Assembly (NCBI RefSeq): GCF_035581345.1
Contig: NZ_CP141608.1
Coordinates: forward strand, 3,936,501-4,000,500
DNA from: Pseudomonas sp. JQ170C
Lineage (GTDB): Bacteria > Pseudomonadota > Gammaproteobacteria > Pseudomonadales > Pseudomonadaceae
Direction of reading: 5' to 3'
DNA: 64,000 nucleotides
The notes below the pieces were generated by a model. The model was not told where the DNA came from and did no database searches. It saw only the letters and a list, made by a program, of their open reading frames with translations. A program made the translations under genes and the position numbers. This document shows, piece after piece, positions 36,382 through 45,846 of the stretch. Numbering within the stretch: position 1 is the stretch's first letter; every line of letters starts with the position of its first letter.

Positions 36382-37933
36382 AAAACGCCGGCACAGGCGC
36401 CCGGTAAAAACGTTCAAACGCCTCCCCCGGCATCGCCTTGGCGAAATACCACCCCTGACCAAATTCCACCCCCTGTCGACGCAGGCAATCCACCTGCGCC
36501 TGGGTCTCGATGCCCTCGGCGACGATCTTCAAGCGCAGGCTCTTGGCCATTTCAATGATATGGGTGGTGACCGAGCCGGCAGCGTTGTCCGGGTCGAGGG
36601 TGTCGACAAACGACTTGTCGATTTTCAGGATATCCAGCGGCAACTGCTGCAGGTGCTGAAGGCTGGAGAAGCCGGTACCAAAATCATCGATGGCCGCCAG
36701 ATGCCCCATCGCACGCGCGCGATTGACGGTTGTCCGCGCCTTGTCGATTTCCACAAAACCACACTCGGTCGCCTCCAGCCAGATCTGCTCCGGACGCACG
36801 CCGGCCTTGGTCAGGGTGGCTTCAAGCCTGGGCAAAAAGCGGCCGCTACTGACGTCTGCCGCCGCCAGGTTGATAGACACATGCAGGTCGCGCTCTTTTA
36901 CCAACAACGGGCCAAGGTCGCGCATCACCTGCTCGAACACCTGATCGGTGATCGGCAGGATCAAGCCACTCTTCTCGGCCAGCGGTATGAACGCATCCGG
37001 ACTTATCAGGCTACCGTCCTGCCGGCGCCAGCGCAGCAGCGCCTCGGCACCGATGCAGCGGCCATCGCCCAGGCTCACGATCGGCTGGTAATGAACGATG
37101 AATTGGCGGTTGCGCACTGCCAGGCGAAGCTCGGCCAAAGGCGACAAGCGTCGTCGCGTACGCCTGACCAGCACCATGGCCAGCACCCCGGCCATCAACC
37201 CGCCGATCGGCAGCAAGAGCATTTCCATCCGAATCAGCCCTTGCAGTAACTCCTGCCGCGACAGGGCCGCAATCGCTACCCAGTCGCCGCTGTGTACCAG
37301 GGTGTAGAGATAGCCCTCCTCCAGCCCCTCGTGCGTCCCGGTGTGTACGCGGCTCAAAAACCGCTCCACCTCCGGCCGTGAGGCGCTGACCAGATGCCCC
37401 CCGGCAGTGCCCACGGCCAGTTGAACATTGTCATCGATGGCCACCTGGAGGAACTGCTGAGGGTCCACCAGCACGTTGAACGCGGCGTACTGCAGGGCCA
37501 TCATCGGTTTGGCGTCGACGATGCGCGGCTGTACACCGAGCGACACGCGCACACCGTCGGCGGTGGTGAAATCTTCCCGCCACGGCGTCACATGCTGGCC
37601 CACCGAACCCCAGGAGCCGCAGGCGAACACTTCCTCTTCGACATAGCCGACCGACTTCACGGAGAAGGTATTGATGGTCAGCAGGCGCATCTGGTCGATG
37701 CTTTCCGGCGTGCAAGGTGCAAGGGAGGAGCCGGCGATGCGCTTGAGCGCACCGGCGGCTTCGTTGACGGTGCTGCTGGCCCGGCTGGAGGCAACGACAG
37801 CCAGGTCTTGCAGACGCTGCTGGGCCGAGTTCAGGTTGAGCATCCAGGCCAGGTACCCCATCAGCAGAACCGGCAGAAGGACGCAAGGAAAGCCCAGGAG
37901 GATGCTTTCCCAGACGATGCGTTTACGGTTCAT
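36347..37933 (-). CDS. Membrane EAL-domain c-di-GMP phosphodiesterase (CSS-type) with REP-encoded tail
   Basis: 528 aa. Membrane helix ~12-33, periplasmic CSS domain ~35-238 with CGS (105-107) in place of CSS and Cys74, second helix ~238-257, EAL domain ~270-515. Catalytic set is intact: E297 in GAEALLRW, SINLA, LEATEC, AIDDFGTG, LKIDK, VAEGIE and QGWYF. It is expected to degrade c-di-GMP under redox control of the periplasmic cysteines. No GGDEF domain. The last ~12 residues (FSRGKPAPTGVV) are translated from a REP arm. Confidence 0.9.
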   Translation of the reverse strand: MNRKRIVWESILLGFPCVLLPVLLMGYLAWMLNLNSAQQRLQDLAVVASSRASSTVNEAAGALKRIAGSSLAPCTPESIDQMRLLTINTFSVKSVGYVEEEVFACGSWGSVGQHVTPWREDFTTADGVRVSLGVQPRIVDAKPMMALQYAAFNVLVDPQQFLQVAIDDNVQLAVGTAGGHLVSASRPEVERFLSRVHTGTHEGLEEGYLYTLVHSGDWVAIAALSRQELLQGLIRMEMLLLPIGGLMAGVLAMVLVRRTRRRLSPLAELRLAVRNRQFIVHYQPIVSLGDGRCIGAEALLRWRRQDGSLISPDAFIPLAEKSGLILPITDQVFEQVMRDLGPLLVKERDLHVSINLAAADVSSGRFLPRLEATLTKAGVRPEQIWLEATECGFVEIDKARTTVNRARAMGHLAAIDDFGTGFSSLQHLQQLPLDILKIDKSFVDTLDPDNAAGSVTTHIIEMAKSLRLKIVAEGIETQAQVDCLRRQGVEFGQGWYFAKAMPGEAFERFYRAPVPAFSRGKPAPTGVV

Positions 37934-38620
37934 GGTGCCGCCTTGGCCGTTGGCCTGTGCCCAGCTGCATCAGCCTAGGCTTGCCCTGGCGGTTCGATAT
38001 TGCTGCAGATCAACAGCAATTCCGAATAGGCAGCGCCTATGAGAACCGGCCAAACCTACCCGCCAGTTCGCCTGGGTCACGGCCGCGGTGGGAGCGGGCT
38101 TGCCCCGCGACCAATGGTTCAGGCAGCACCCATTTTGCTGGCTGTGCCGGCCTCTCGCGGGGCAAGCCCGCTCCTACTCCGGGGGTGGCGAATTAGCACA
38201 CAACCACGACCGCTGCGCGGTCGATCGCAGGCTGGCGCCAGCGGCTACAAGGGCCTGGCCTCGTGTGTGGATCGGATCGGTGGGAGCGGGCTTGCCCCGC
38301 GATCAATGGTTCAGACAACACCTGTTTTGCTGGCTGTGCCGGCCTCTCGCGGGGCAAGCCCGCTCCTACCCCGGGGGTGGCGATTTAGCACACAGCCACG
38401 ACCGCTACGCGGCCGATCGCAGGCTGGCGCCAGCGGCTACAAGGGCCTGGCCTCGTGTGTGGATCGCACCGGTGGGAGCGGGCTTGCCCCGCGATCAATG
38501 GTTCAGGCAGCACCTATTTTGCTGGCTGTGCCGGCCTCTCGCGGGGCAAGCCCGCTCCTACCCCTGGGGTCGCGATTTAGCACACAACCACGACTGCAAA
38601 GCAGTCGCCCGCAAGACCAA
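37934..38620. other. 687-nt intergenic stretch dominated by a REP array
   Basis: Apart from the promoter side of the EAL gene (37934-~38085, nothing specific seen) it is filled by the tandem array listed separately. No gene. Confidence 0.7.
38089..38612. repeat. Composite REP array: two 192-bp units plus a partial third
   Basis: Units start at 38089, 38281 and 38473 (192-bp steps). Each has an inverted REP pair with the linker CAATGGTTCAG...TTTTGCTGGCTG, then a copy of the second repeat family (GGCCGATCGCAGGCTGGCGC, CAGCGGCTACAAGG). The third unit is degenerate at its end (CGACTGCAAAGCAGTCG). Confidence 0.9.
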
Positions 38621-39475
38621 TCAACGCTCACCCTGCTCCCTGATCCGCTCCCACTGGCTTGCCACTTCCTCCACACTCGCGCATGGGATCCGGGCAAGGT
38701 CGGTCGGGTAGTCCACGCCCGGGTTCTCGCAGAACCGCGTGGCGGTGAACTGGCCGTTGCTGGCCCGCAGGATCAGGCCAGTGTCCTGGCACAGCGAACT
38801 GGCCAGGTACAGCACGCCCGGGGTGACCCACTCCGGCTTGAGGTTCTCGGGCGGCTGGGTGATGCCCCACATGCGCGTCTTGGCCACCGGCGACACCGCG
38901 TTGACCAGGATGCCGTGCGCGCGGCCCTCCATGCTCAGGGCGTTCATGATGCCGATCTGCGCCATCTTGCCGGCCGCGTACGCCGTCAGGCCCACCTGGG
39001 CGTATTGCGTGTACATGGCGCGATCAGAGGTGGTCAGCACCACCCGGGCAGCAGCGGAGCGCTTGAGGTGCGGCCAGGCATGTTTGCTCAACCAGATCGG
39101 TGCCTGCACGTTGATGCCCAACGAGCGTTGCAGGAACGCCGCGTCTTGCTCCTCGATCGACTGATAGCCGACCCACCCGGCGTTGTGGATCAGGATGTCG
39201 AGCCCGCCGAACTGCTCAATGGCCAGTTCCACCAGCGCCTTGCACCCCGCCTCTTGATCCAGGTTTCCGGTATGCGCCACCACCTGCCCACCCTCGGCCT
39301 GCAATGCGCGTACGGCGGCATGGGCGACGCTTTCATCCTGGCCTGCGCCTGCCCGGTCGGTACCCAGGTCGCTGATGACAACCCGGGCGCCTTCGGCCAG
39401 CAGGGCCTTGGCGTACGCGAGTCCAAGTCCTTGGGCAGCCCCGGTGACGATGGCGACTTTGTCTTTGAACAGCAT
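38621..39475 (-). CDS. SDR-family oxidoreductase (17beta-HSD4/MFP2-like)
   Basis: 284-aa SDR with TGAAQGLGLAYAKAL, HNAG, Ser in LTTSDRAM and YAAGK. The long SDLG insert and C-terminal extension resemble the 3-hydroxyacyl-CoA dehydrogenase part of peroxisomal multifunctional enzyme 2. It may act in beta-oxidation of branched or bile-acid-like chains; substrate unproven. Confidence 0.85.
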   Translation of the reverse strand: MLFKDKVAIVTGAAQGLGLAYAKALLAEGARVVISDLGTDRAGAGQDESVAHAAVRALQAEGGQVVAHTGNLDQEAGCKALVELAIEQFGGLDILIHNAGWVGYQSIEEQDAAFLQRSLGINVQAPIWLSKHAWPHLKRSAAARVVLTTSDRAMYTQYAQVGLTAYAAGKMAQIGIMNALSMEGRAHGILVNAVSPVAKTRMWGITQPPENLKPEWVTPGVLYLASSLCQDTGLILRASNGQFTATRFCENPGVDYPTDLARIPCASVEEVASQWERIREQGER

Positions 39476-39516
39476 GGTCCACTCCTTTGGTCAGAACGGC
39501 GACAGCCTAGCAGCCC

Positions 39517-40794
39517 TCAGCAGGCACTGGCGTCCGCCTCATGCTCGTCGGCAAAGGCCATGAACATGTCAAAGTCCAGCACCTCCAGCTTGATCCTGGC
39601 GATAAACGCAGAGAACGCCAGGTTCGCCGCCAGCAGCCGCAGGTCGCTGGCCCACGCCGGCACATGCACCGGTCCCTTGAGCCAGCCCGAGTCGAACAGC
39701 GGCCCCAGGCGCAGGGTGTCGCTCAGGCTCAGGCGGCCGGCAAACAGGCGCCCCACCAGTTCCGGCCGGTTGTCGCGGATGGCGATGCGCATCAGGGTGT
39801 GGACACCCAGCAAACCGGTCAGGTAGGCCGCGTCCTTGGTAAACGCCGAGCCGCCTCGCAGGTCGGCGCCACGGAAAATCCGCTGAGTCGAGCGGAAGGA
39901 CTCTTCCTGTGACTGGCCCGCCGCCAGAAACCCCTCGAACACCTGGATGAAATCGGCCCCGTCCATTGCCTGCTGAACCGCAAGCACGCGCAGGGCCAGG
40001 CGGCGCAGGCGGTTGATGTCCATGCTGCCGGTGAACAACTCGGCCAGGGTGGCGATGCCCTCCTGGGTCTGGGTGGTGCGCGGCGCCCCCAGGCCCAGGC
40101 ATTTGAGGTTGGGTTGCAAGGCGCCGTTCTGCGCGGTGGCGACGTGCACGAAGGCCTCGTGTTGCAACAGCTGGTTTTTGTCCAGTTCCGAGAACAGCGC
40201 GCTGGCACGCAAGCGGATACGGCTGGTTCCGGCGATGGCCTTGGCGGCGAGGGTCGGATCAAGCTTGATTGCGACCTGGCCCACACCAAAAAAGCGGTCC
40301 AGCTCGGGCTGCAGCCAGGCCGCAAAGTCTGCCGCCGGGATGTTGGCCTCGGTGGGGGGAATGCGGGTGCCGCCCAGCAGGGCGTCGGTGGTGGTGAGGA
40401 AGAATCGGGCGGCGTCCAGCATGCTGAGTTGCTGCTTCGGATAGTAGAAATCCGGACGCCGGTACAACGCGCAGGAATAGTGTGTGAAGTCCGGGGTGCC
40501 GATGGCACCCAGCATGCGCCCGGCGGTGGCATAACTGCGGGCGGTCATGGCCAGGAAGTGCCCGGCCGGATGGCCCACATCGCAGCGGCCGATAAAGGCC
40601 TCCAGCGCGGCGATGTCGACGCTGTGGTCACGGGGGCGCTGATCGACATCGGGCAGTTGCGCCTTGCCGGCGCGCCAGTCCTTCAGGAAGGCTTCCTCGA
40701 CACCGTCCGGCCAGGACAGCGCCTCCAGCACACGGATCTTGCGGGCCAGAATCGGCAGCGCGGCATCGAGCTCGGACAAGGAGGCAAGGCTCAT
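39517..40794 (-). CDS. DUF1704 protein, putative zinc carboxypeptidase of the MATCAP class
   Basis: 425 aa. HEAFVH (His212, Glu213, His217; HExxxH) and QEG at 244-246 (third ligand Glu245) match the tyrosine-carboxypeptidase-like family; bacterial members are often labelled flavohemoglobin expression-modulating QEGLA proteins. Human relatives remove C-terminal tyrosine of tubulin. The bacterial substrate is unknown. No signal peptide. Confidence 0.82.
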   Translation of the reverse strand: MSLASLSELDAALPILARKIRVLEALSWPDGVEEAFLKDWRAGKAQLPDVDQRPRDHSVDIAALEAFIGRCDVGHPAGHFLAMTARSYATAGRMLGAIGTPDFTHYSCALYRRPDFYYPKQQLSMLDAARFFLTTTDALLGGTRIPPTEANIPAADFAAWLQPELDRFFGVGQVAIKLDPTLAAKAIAGTSRIRLRASALFSELDKNQLLQHEAFVHVATAQNGALQPNLKCLGLGAPRTTQTQEGIATLAELFTGSMDINRLRRLALRVLAVQQAMDGADFIQVFEGFLAAGQSQEESFRSTQRIFRGADLRGGSAFTKDAAYLTGLLGVHTLMRIAIRDNRPELVGRLFAGRLSLSDTLRLGPLFDSGWLKGPVHVPAWASDLRLLAANLAFSAFIARIKLEVLDFDMFMAFADEHEADASAC

Positions 40795-40957
40795 GGCGTT
40801 TTCCTCGGCAGGTGAGGTGCATCGCCAAAGCGTAGCCCCTGCCGTCAGGCTGCGATCGAGTGATATTAACTAGCCATCATTTAGTGCTCAAGATCTCGCT
40901 ACCCATGGCCGATACCGTTCAAACGTCCCGATAAAAATCGAGTGAACTCACCACGCC

Positions 40958-42832
40958 ATGAACAGAAGTCTTCGTTTCAGTCACAAAATTCTTTTGGCCG
41001 CGTCTTTGATCGTGATGCTCGCCTTCACCCTGTTCACCCTCTACAACGACTACCTGCAACGCAATGCTACCCGCGCCAGCCTGGAAAACTACCTGGCCGA
41101 AATGGGCGAATCGACCGCCACCAACATTCGCAACCTGCTAGAGGGGCGGATCACGCTGGTGGAAAACCTGGCGCAGAACATCGCCCAGGACCCTGCCAAT
41201 GCCGAGACCCTGATGGGCCAGCGGGCGCTGGTTTCCAGCTTTCTGACCGTTTACCTCGGCAAGGTGGATGGCGGCTTCAGCGTGCGTCCCGACACCAAGA
41301 TGCCCGACGGCTACGACCCGCGCCCCCGCCCCTGGTACAAGGACGGCATGAACGCCAGCGGCGCGATACTCACCGAACCCTACATCGACCTGACCACCAA
41401 CAAGACGGTGATCGGCATCCTCAGCAAAGTGTCCAGCAGCATCGGTGTGGTCGGTGGCGACCTGTCGCTCGAAGGCCTGGTGCAGATCATCAATTCGCTG
41501 AACTTCGGCGGCATGGGCTACGCCTTCCTGGTCAACGACCAGGGCAAGATCCTGGTCCACCCGGACCAGACGCTGGTAATGAAATCGCTGTCGGACCTGT
41601 TCCCGGGGCGCACGCCTCGACTGTCGGGTGAGCTGACCGAAGTCCAGGCCGATGGCCACGCCCGCCTGCTGACCTTCACGCCGATTAAGGGGCTGCCTTC
41701 GGCCAACTGGTACATCGGCCTGTCGGTGGACAAGAACAAGGCCTATGCGATGCTCAGCGAGTTTCGCACCTCGGCGATCATTGCCACGCTCATTGCGGTG
41801 GCCATCATCATCGCCCTGCTCGGCCTGCTGATCCGTGTGCTGCTGCAACCGCTGCTGACCATGACCCGGGCCATGGAGGACATCGCCCAGGGTGAAGGCG
41901 ATCTGACCAAGCGCCTGGCGATCCACAGCCACGACGAATTCGGTGAACTGGGTAACGCCTTCAACCGCTTTGTCGAGCGTATCCACGGCTCGATCCGCGA
42001 GGTGTCGTCAGCCACCGAGCAGGTCAACGAAGTGGCATTGCGCGTGGTCAGCGCGTCCAACTCCTCGATGGTCAACTCCGACGAGCAATCCAACCGCACC
42101 AACAGCGTTGCCGCCGCGATCAACGAGCTGGGCGCCGCCGCCCAGGAAATCGCCCATAACGCAGCGCAAGCTTCGCAGCAGGCCAGCTCGGCACGCCGCC
42201 TGGCCGAAGAAGGCCAGCAGGTGGTCGACCGCAACATCGCCGCCATGAACCGCCTTTGCGACCTGATCTGCACCTCCAGCTCGCACATCGAGACGCTCAA
42301 CAGCAAGACCGTGAACATCGGCCAGATTCTCGAAGTGATCACCAGCATTTCCCAACAGACCAACCTGCTCGCCCTCAACGCCGCAATCGAGGCCGCGCGG
42401 GCCGGTGAAGCCGGTCGTGGTTTTGCCGTGGTCGCCGATGAAGTGCGCAACCTGGCGCACCGCACCCAGGAATCGGCGCAGCAAGTGCAGAACATGATCG
42501 AGGAGTTGCAGGTCGGTGCCCGCGAGTCGGTCGAGACCATGGGCCAGAGCCAGCGCCACAGCCAGGACAGCGTCGAGATCGCCAATCAGGCCGGTGAGCG
42601 CCTGGGCAGCGTGAACCTGCGCATTGGTGAAATCGACGGCATGAACCAGTCGGTGGCCACCGCGACCGAGGAGCAGACCGCCGTGGTCGAGGCGATCAAC
42701 ATGGACATCAACGAAATCAACATGCTCAACCAGGAAGGGGTCGAAAACCTGCAGGCCACCCTGCGCGCCTGCTCCGACCTGGAGCAACAGGCCAGCCGCC
42801 TGAAGCACCTGGTAGGCAGCTTCCGCATCTAG
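40958..42832 (+). CDS. Methyl-accepting chemotaxis protein with dCache sensor
   Basis: 624 aa: membrane helix (~10-30), periplasmic dCache domain (~35-265; the [15 protein letters not shown] motif and the DLTTNK strand are typical), second helix (~270-295), HAMP (~296-350), signalling domain (~360-624) with the hairpin tip [20 protein letters not shown]. dCache MCPs bind amino acids, polyamines or organic acids; ligand unknown. No methylation-tether pentapeptide at the C-terminus. Confidence 0.93.
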   Translation: MNRSLRFSHKILLAASLIVMLAFTLFTLYNDYLQRNATRASLENYLAEMGESTATNIRNLLEGRITLVENLAQNIAQDPANAETLMGQRALVSSFLTVYLGKVDGGFSVRPDTKMPDGYDPRPRPWYKDGMNASGAILTEPYIDLTTNKTVIGILSKVSSSIGVVGGDLSLEGLVQIINSLNFGGMGYAFLVNDQGKILVHPDQTLVMKSLSDLFPGRTPRLSGELTEVQADGHARLLTFTPIKGLPSANWYIGLSVDKNKAYAMLSEFRTSAIIATLIAVAIIIALLGLLIRVLLQPLLTMTRAMEDIAQGEGDLTKRLAIHSHDEFGELGNAFNRFVERIHGSIREVSSATEQVNEVALRVVSASNSSMVNSDEQSNRTNSVAAAINELGAAAQEIAHNAAQASQQASSARRLAEEGQQVVDRNIAAMNRLCDLICTSSSHIETLNSKTVNIGQILEVITSISQQTNLLALNAAIEAARAGEAGRGFAVVADEVRNLAHRTQESAQQVQNMIEELQVGARESVETMGQSQRHSQDSVEIANQAGERLGSVNLRIGEIDGMNQSVATATEEQTAVVEAINMDINEINMLNQEGVENLQATLRACSDLEQQASRLKHLVGSFRI

Positions 42833-42843
42833 CAGGAGCATCG

Positions 42844-42915
42844 GTAGGAGCGGGCTTGCCCCGCGATAGCGGTCTGCCTGTTACACCGCCATCGCGGGGC
42901 AAGCCCGCTCCTACC
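42844..42915. repeat. REP pair between mcp and trmK
   Basis: Inverted arms around the linker AGCGGTCTGCCTGTTACACC. The right arm abuts the trmK stop (TAG directly before GTAGG on the minus strand). Confidence 0.9.
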
Positions 42916-43586
42916 TAGGGTTTCAACAGCTCGGTGATCCAGCGGACTTGCCGGGCGACGTCTTCAGGCGCCGCCTGGTGTGTCAGGATCCGTTGCTTGA
43001 GGCGCAACCTGCGTTGCCATTTGACCAGGAACGCCTCGCTGCGCGCCTGCATCAGCAACGGACCGAAGTACAGTTCAAGGTCGGTGTACAGCACCGGCCC
43101 GCTGTGCTCGGCGACGATGATTTCATAGTCGAAACGGTTCTCGCGCAGCACTTCCTCATGGAGGATGCGGTAACCGTTTTCCATCAGCCACAGGCGCAGC
43201 GGCTGCTCGCCGCCGTTGGGCTGCAGGATCAAGCGTTCCTTGCCGCTCAGGCGCGTCTTGTCGCGCTCAAGGATGTCGCGGATCGTCTCGCCGCCCATGC
43301 CGCACAGGCTGACCGCGGTGATGCCGTCACCCGGCTCGATCGCCGCCAGGCCATTGGCCAGGCGCACGGTAATGTGCCCCTCCAGGCCCTCTTCGCGCAC
43401 GGTGCGTTCGGCGGCGCGAAACGGCGTCAACGCCACCTCGCCGGCCACCGCCGCCGCGATCAGGCCACGGCGCATCAAGGCCACCGGCAGGTAGCCGTGA
43501 TCCGAGCCGATATCGGCCAGGCGGGCCCCGGCGGGCACCTGCGCTGCCACGCGTTCAAGACGCATGGACAATGTCTGTTCGTTCAA
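42915..43586 (-). CDS. trmK: tRNA (adenine22-N1)-methyltransferase TrmK
   Basis: 223 aa. SAM-binding LADIGSDHGYLPVAL, conserved SLCGMGGETI and LQPNGGEQPLRLWL. Methylates A22 of tRNA. The most probable start is TTG 43586 (AAGGGC upstream); ATG 43565 is the alternative. Confidence 0.88.
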   Translation of the reverse strand: MNEQTLSMRLERVAAQVPAGARLADIGSDHGYLPVALMRRGLIAAAVAGEVALTPFRAAERTVREEGLEGHITVRLANGLAAIEPGDGITAVSLCGMGGETIRDILERDKTRLSGKERLILQPNGGEQPLRLWLMENGYRILHEEVLRENRFDYEIIVAEHSGPVLYTDLELYFGPLLMQARSEAFLVKWQRRLRLKQRILTHQAAPEDVARQVRWITELLKP

Positions 43587-43655
43587 CGGCTGCCCTTCTT
43601 CATTTGCCCGGATCGGGGCGCGATTCTGTCGGCCAACGCCACGCATTTCAACCCG

Positions 43656-43725
43656 GTAGGAGCGGGCTTGCCCCGCGATAGCGTTCTGCCTGTTACACCG
43701 CTATCGCGGAGCAAGCCCGCTCCTA
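43656..43725. repeat. REP pair between trmK and a LysR gene
   Basis: Inverted arms with the linker AGCGTTCTGCCTGTTACACC. The right arm has one change (CGGAGCAAGC). Its TAG is the stop of the LysR gene. Confidence 0.88.
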
Positions 43726-44637
43726 CGGGATTGCACAGTCTTTTATCCGCTCTCGCAGCCATTTCAGGCCCGGGTCGGTATCGAACCGGCTGTGCCAGTA
43801 GGCAACCAGTTCCGGTGCCGGGAAGTCGACCGGCGGCTCATGGCAACTGAGGCCGAACGTGTGCGCGAAAACACGGGCGATCGGGCCCGGCAGATTGCAG
43901 ATGTAGCCCGTCTGTGAAGCGATCACCGGCATCGCCATGAAGTTCTGCACCAGCACACCGATACGACGGGCAAGGCCCTGGGCCTTGAGGGTCGTGTCGA
44001 TGATGTTGCCCTCACGCTGGTGCATTTCGATCATCACCTGCGGCCGCTCAAGGTAGAGCTCCAGGGGGAAGCGTCCGGGCGCCAGACCTTCGCGCTCCCA
44101 GATCAGCGTAAGCAACGACACCGTGGTGATCGGCTCGTGGCGCAGGCTGGCAGCCAGCGTCATGGGTGTGCTGATGACCAGGTCGATGTCGCCCCGTTCC
44201 AGCAACGGCGCCACGGTGCTGGCGGGCGGCAGCGGCACCACCTCGATCATCACCCCCGGCGCCTCGCGCGCGATGTGCTGGATCAGCCGCGGCAGGATCA
44301 GGAATTCGACGAAGTCGCCGGAGGCAATGCGGAATTTGCGTTTGGCCGCGGCCGGCAGGAAGGGTTCGGAGCCTTGCAACACATCGTCCAGGCGCATCAG
44401 CGCATCGCGCACCGGGCCGATCAGTTCGGCCGCACGCGCCGTCGGTACCAGGCCACTGCGGCCGGTCACGAACAGTTCGTCGCCCAGTCGCTCGCGCAAC
44501 CGCCGCAGGGCGTGGCTGACCGCCGGCTGGCTGAGCGCCAGGCGCTCACTGGCGCGGGTGACGTTCTGCGTCTCCCACAGGGTGGCGAAGACCACCAGCA
44601 GGTTCAGGTCCAGGGTACGGGTATTAATGTTGTGCAT
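43723..44637 (-). CDS. LysR-type regulator of the flavin monooxygenase cluster
   Basis: 304 aa; N-terminal HTH (RASERLALSQPAVSHALRRLRERLGDELF), then effector domain. It is divergent from the luciferase-like monooxygenase with an 86-nt gap, the usual position for a LysR activator. NodD/NahR-type start (DLNLLVVFATLWE) suggests an aromatic effector. Stop TAG is inside a REP arm. Confidence 0.9.
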   Translation of the reverse strand: MHNINTRTLDLNLLVVFATLWETQNVTRASERLALSQPAVSHALRRLRERLGDELFVTGRSGLVPTARAAELIGPVRDALMRLDDVLQGSEPFLPAAAKRKFRIASGDFVEFLILPRLIQHIAREAPGVMIEVVPLPPASTVAPLLERGDIDLVISTPMTLAASLRHEPITTVSLLTLIWEREGLAPGRFPLELYLERPQVMIEMHQREGNIIDTTLKAQGLARRIGVLVQNFMAMPVIASQTGYICNLPGPIARVFAHTFGLSCHEPPVDFPAPELVAYWHSRFDTDPGLKWLRERIKDCAIP

Positions 44638-44723
44638 TCCCGGAATTCCACATATTCATTTCCTTCACGGTACAGGCTTTGGTGTAGTCGCTCCACCCCC
44701 CACATCTGTGTGAGAGCGCAATC

Positions 44724-45785
44724 ATGAATAACAATAAAACCCTGCAAATGGGCTGGTTCATTCCCACCATTGGCGACACCACCGCCTTCAGTGATCCGAC
44801 CAAGAGCATTTCGCAATCCCGCGAGCATTTCGAGCGAGTCGCCGTTGCCGCCGAACAGGCCGGTTTCGATTACGTACTGGTCCCGGTCACCCCCTTCTGC
44901 TGGGATGCCTGGGTGACCGCCGCGTTCGTGGTGGCCCGTACCGAGCGCCTGAAGGCGTTGGTGGCGGTCAAGCCCGGCTTCATCCATCCGGTCGCCCAGG
45001 CGAAGATGTTCGCCACCTTCGACCAGATGTCCAAGGGGCGCATCTACATCAACCTGATCGCTGGCCTCAGCGAAAAGGACGCCTACGCCGAGGGCCAGAT
45101 CTGCTCCAAGGAAGGTCGATACGAGCAGCTCGAAGAAGAAGTCGAGCTGATGAAACGCCTGTGGACCGAAGACGGTGTGGAGTACGAGGGCAAGTACTAC
45201 CAGGCCCATGGCCCGAAGGTCATCCCGGCACCGTTCCAGCAACCCCACCCGCCGTTCTTCCTCGGCGGCGGCTCCGAGCAGGCCGCCGAAATCTCCGCCA
45301 AGCACTCTGCGGTACACCTGTTCTGGGGCGATTACCCGGAGCGTATCGCCGAGCAGGTCAAGGAAATGCGTGAACGCGCGGCCAAGTACGGCCGCGGTGA
45401 AGAGATCGAGTTCGCCATGCGCCTGCAGATCATCTGCCGCGAAACCGAAGAACAGGCCTGGGCCGCCGCCGATGCCCTGGTCGACGGCGCCGACCCGGCC
45501 TGGACCGAGCAGGTCAAAACCATGATGGCGGAGTCCGTCGCCAACCAGCGACAGAAAGAACTGTCGCGAACGGTCGGACGCAAGATGACCCCGCACCTGT
45601 GGACCGGCATCACCGAGGTGCGTCCCGGTGCCGGCGTGGCGGTGGTCGGTAATCCCCAACAAGTCGCCGACCAATTGCTGGCCTTCGTCGATGCCGGTTG
45701 CACGGGCTTCTGCCTGTCCGGCTACCCGCACCACGAAGAAGCCGAGCGCTTCGGCCGCCTGGTCATGCCGCTGCTCAAGCGCTGA
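44724..45785 (+). CDS. LLM-class flavin-dependent monooxygenase
   Basis: 353-aa luciferase-fold monooxygenase of the SsuD/alkanesulfonate subgroup (WFIPTIGD start; KPGFIHPVAQAKMFATFDQMSKGRIYINLIAG; PPFFLGGGSEQA). It uses FMNH2 from the reductase encoded next. First gene of a five-gene series on the plus strand. Substrate unknown; sulfonates or cyclic ketones are typical. Confidence 0.9.
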   Translation: MNNNKTLQMGWFIPTIGDTTAFSDPTKSISQSREHFERVAVAAEQAGFDYVLVPVTPFCWDAWVTAAFVVARTERLKALVAVKPGFIHPVAQAKMFATFDQMSKGRIYINLIAGLSEKDAYAEGQICSKEGRYEQLEEEVELMKRLWTEDGVEYEGKYYQAHGPKVIPAPFQQPHPPFFLGGGSEQAAEISAKHSAVHLFWGDYPERIAEQVKEMRERAAKYGRGEEIEFAMRLQIICRETEEQAWAAADALVDGADPAWTEQVKTMMAESVANQRQKELSRTVGRKMTPHLWTGITEVRPGAGVAVVGNPQQVADQLLAFVDAGCTGFCLSGYPHHEEAERFGRLVMPLLKR

Positions 45786-45846
45786 GTCACTCCACCCCAA
45801 CAACAATTAGCCGCCGGCACGCCCGGCGGCAATGGAGTCCACATCA

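Noticed and set aside
38039..38620. Long plus-strand frame through the REP array
   Set aside because: It consists of repeated REP translation (GSGLAPR...GASPLLP) and is an artefact of repeat periodicity divisible by three (192 bp).
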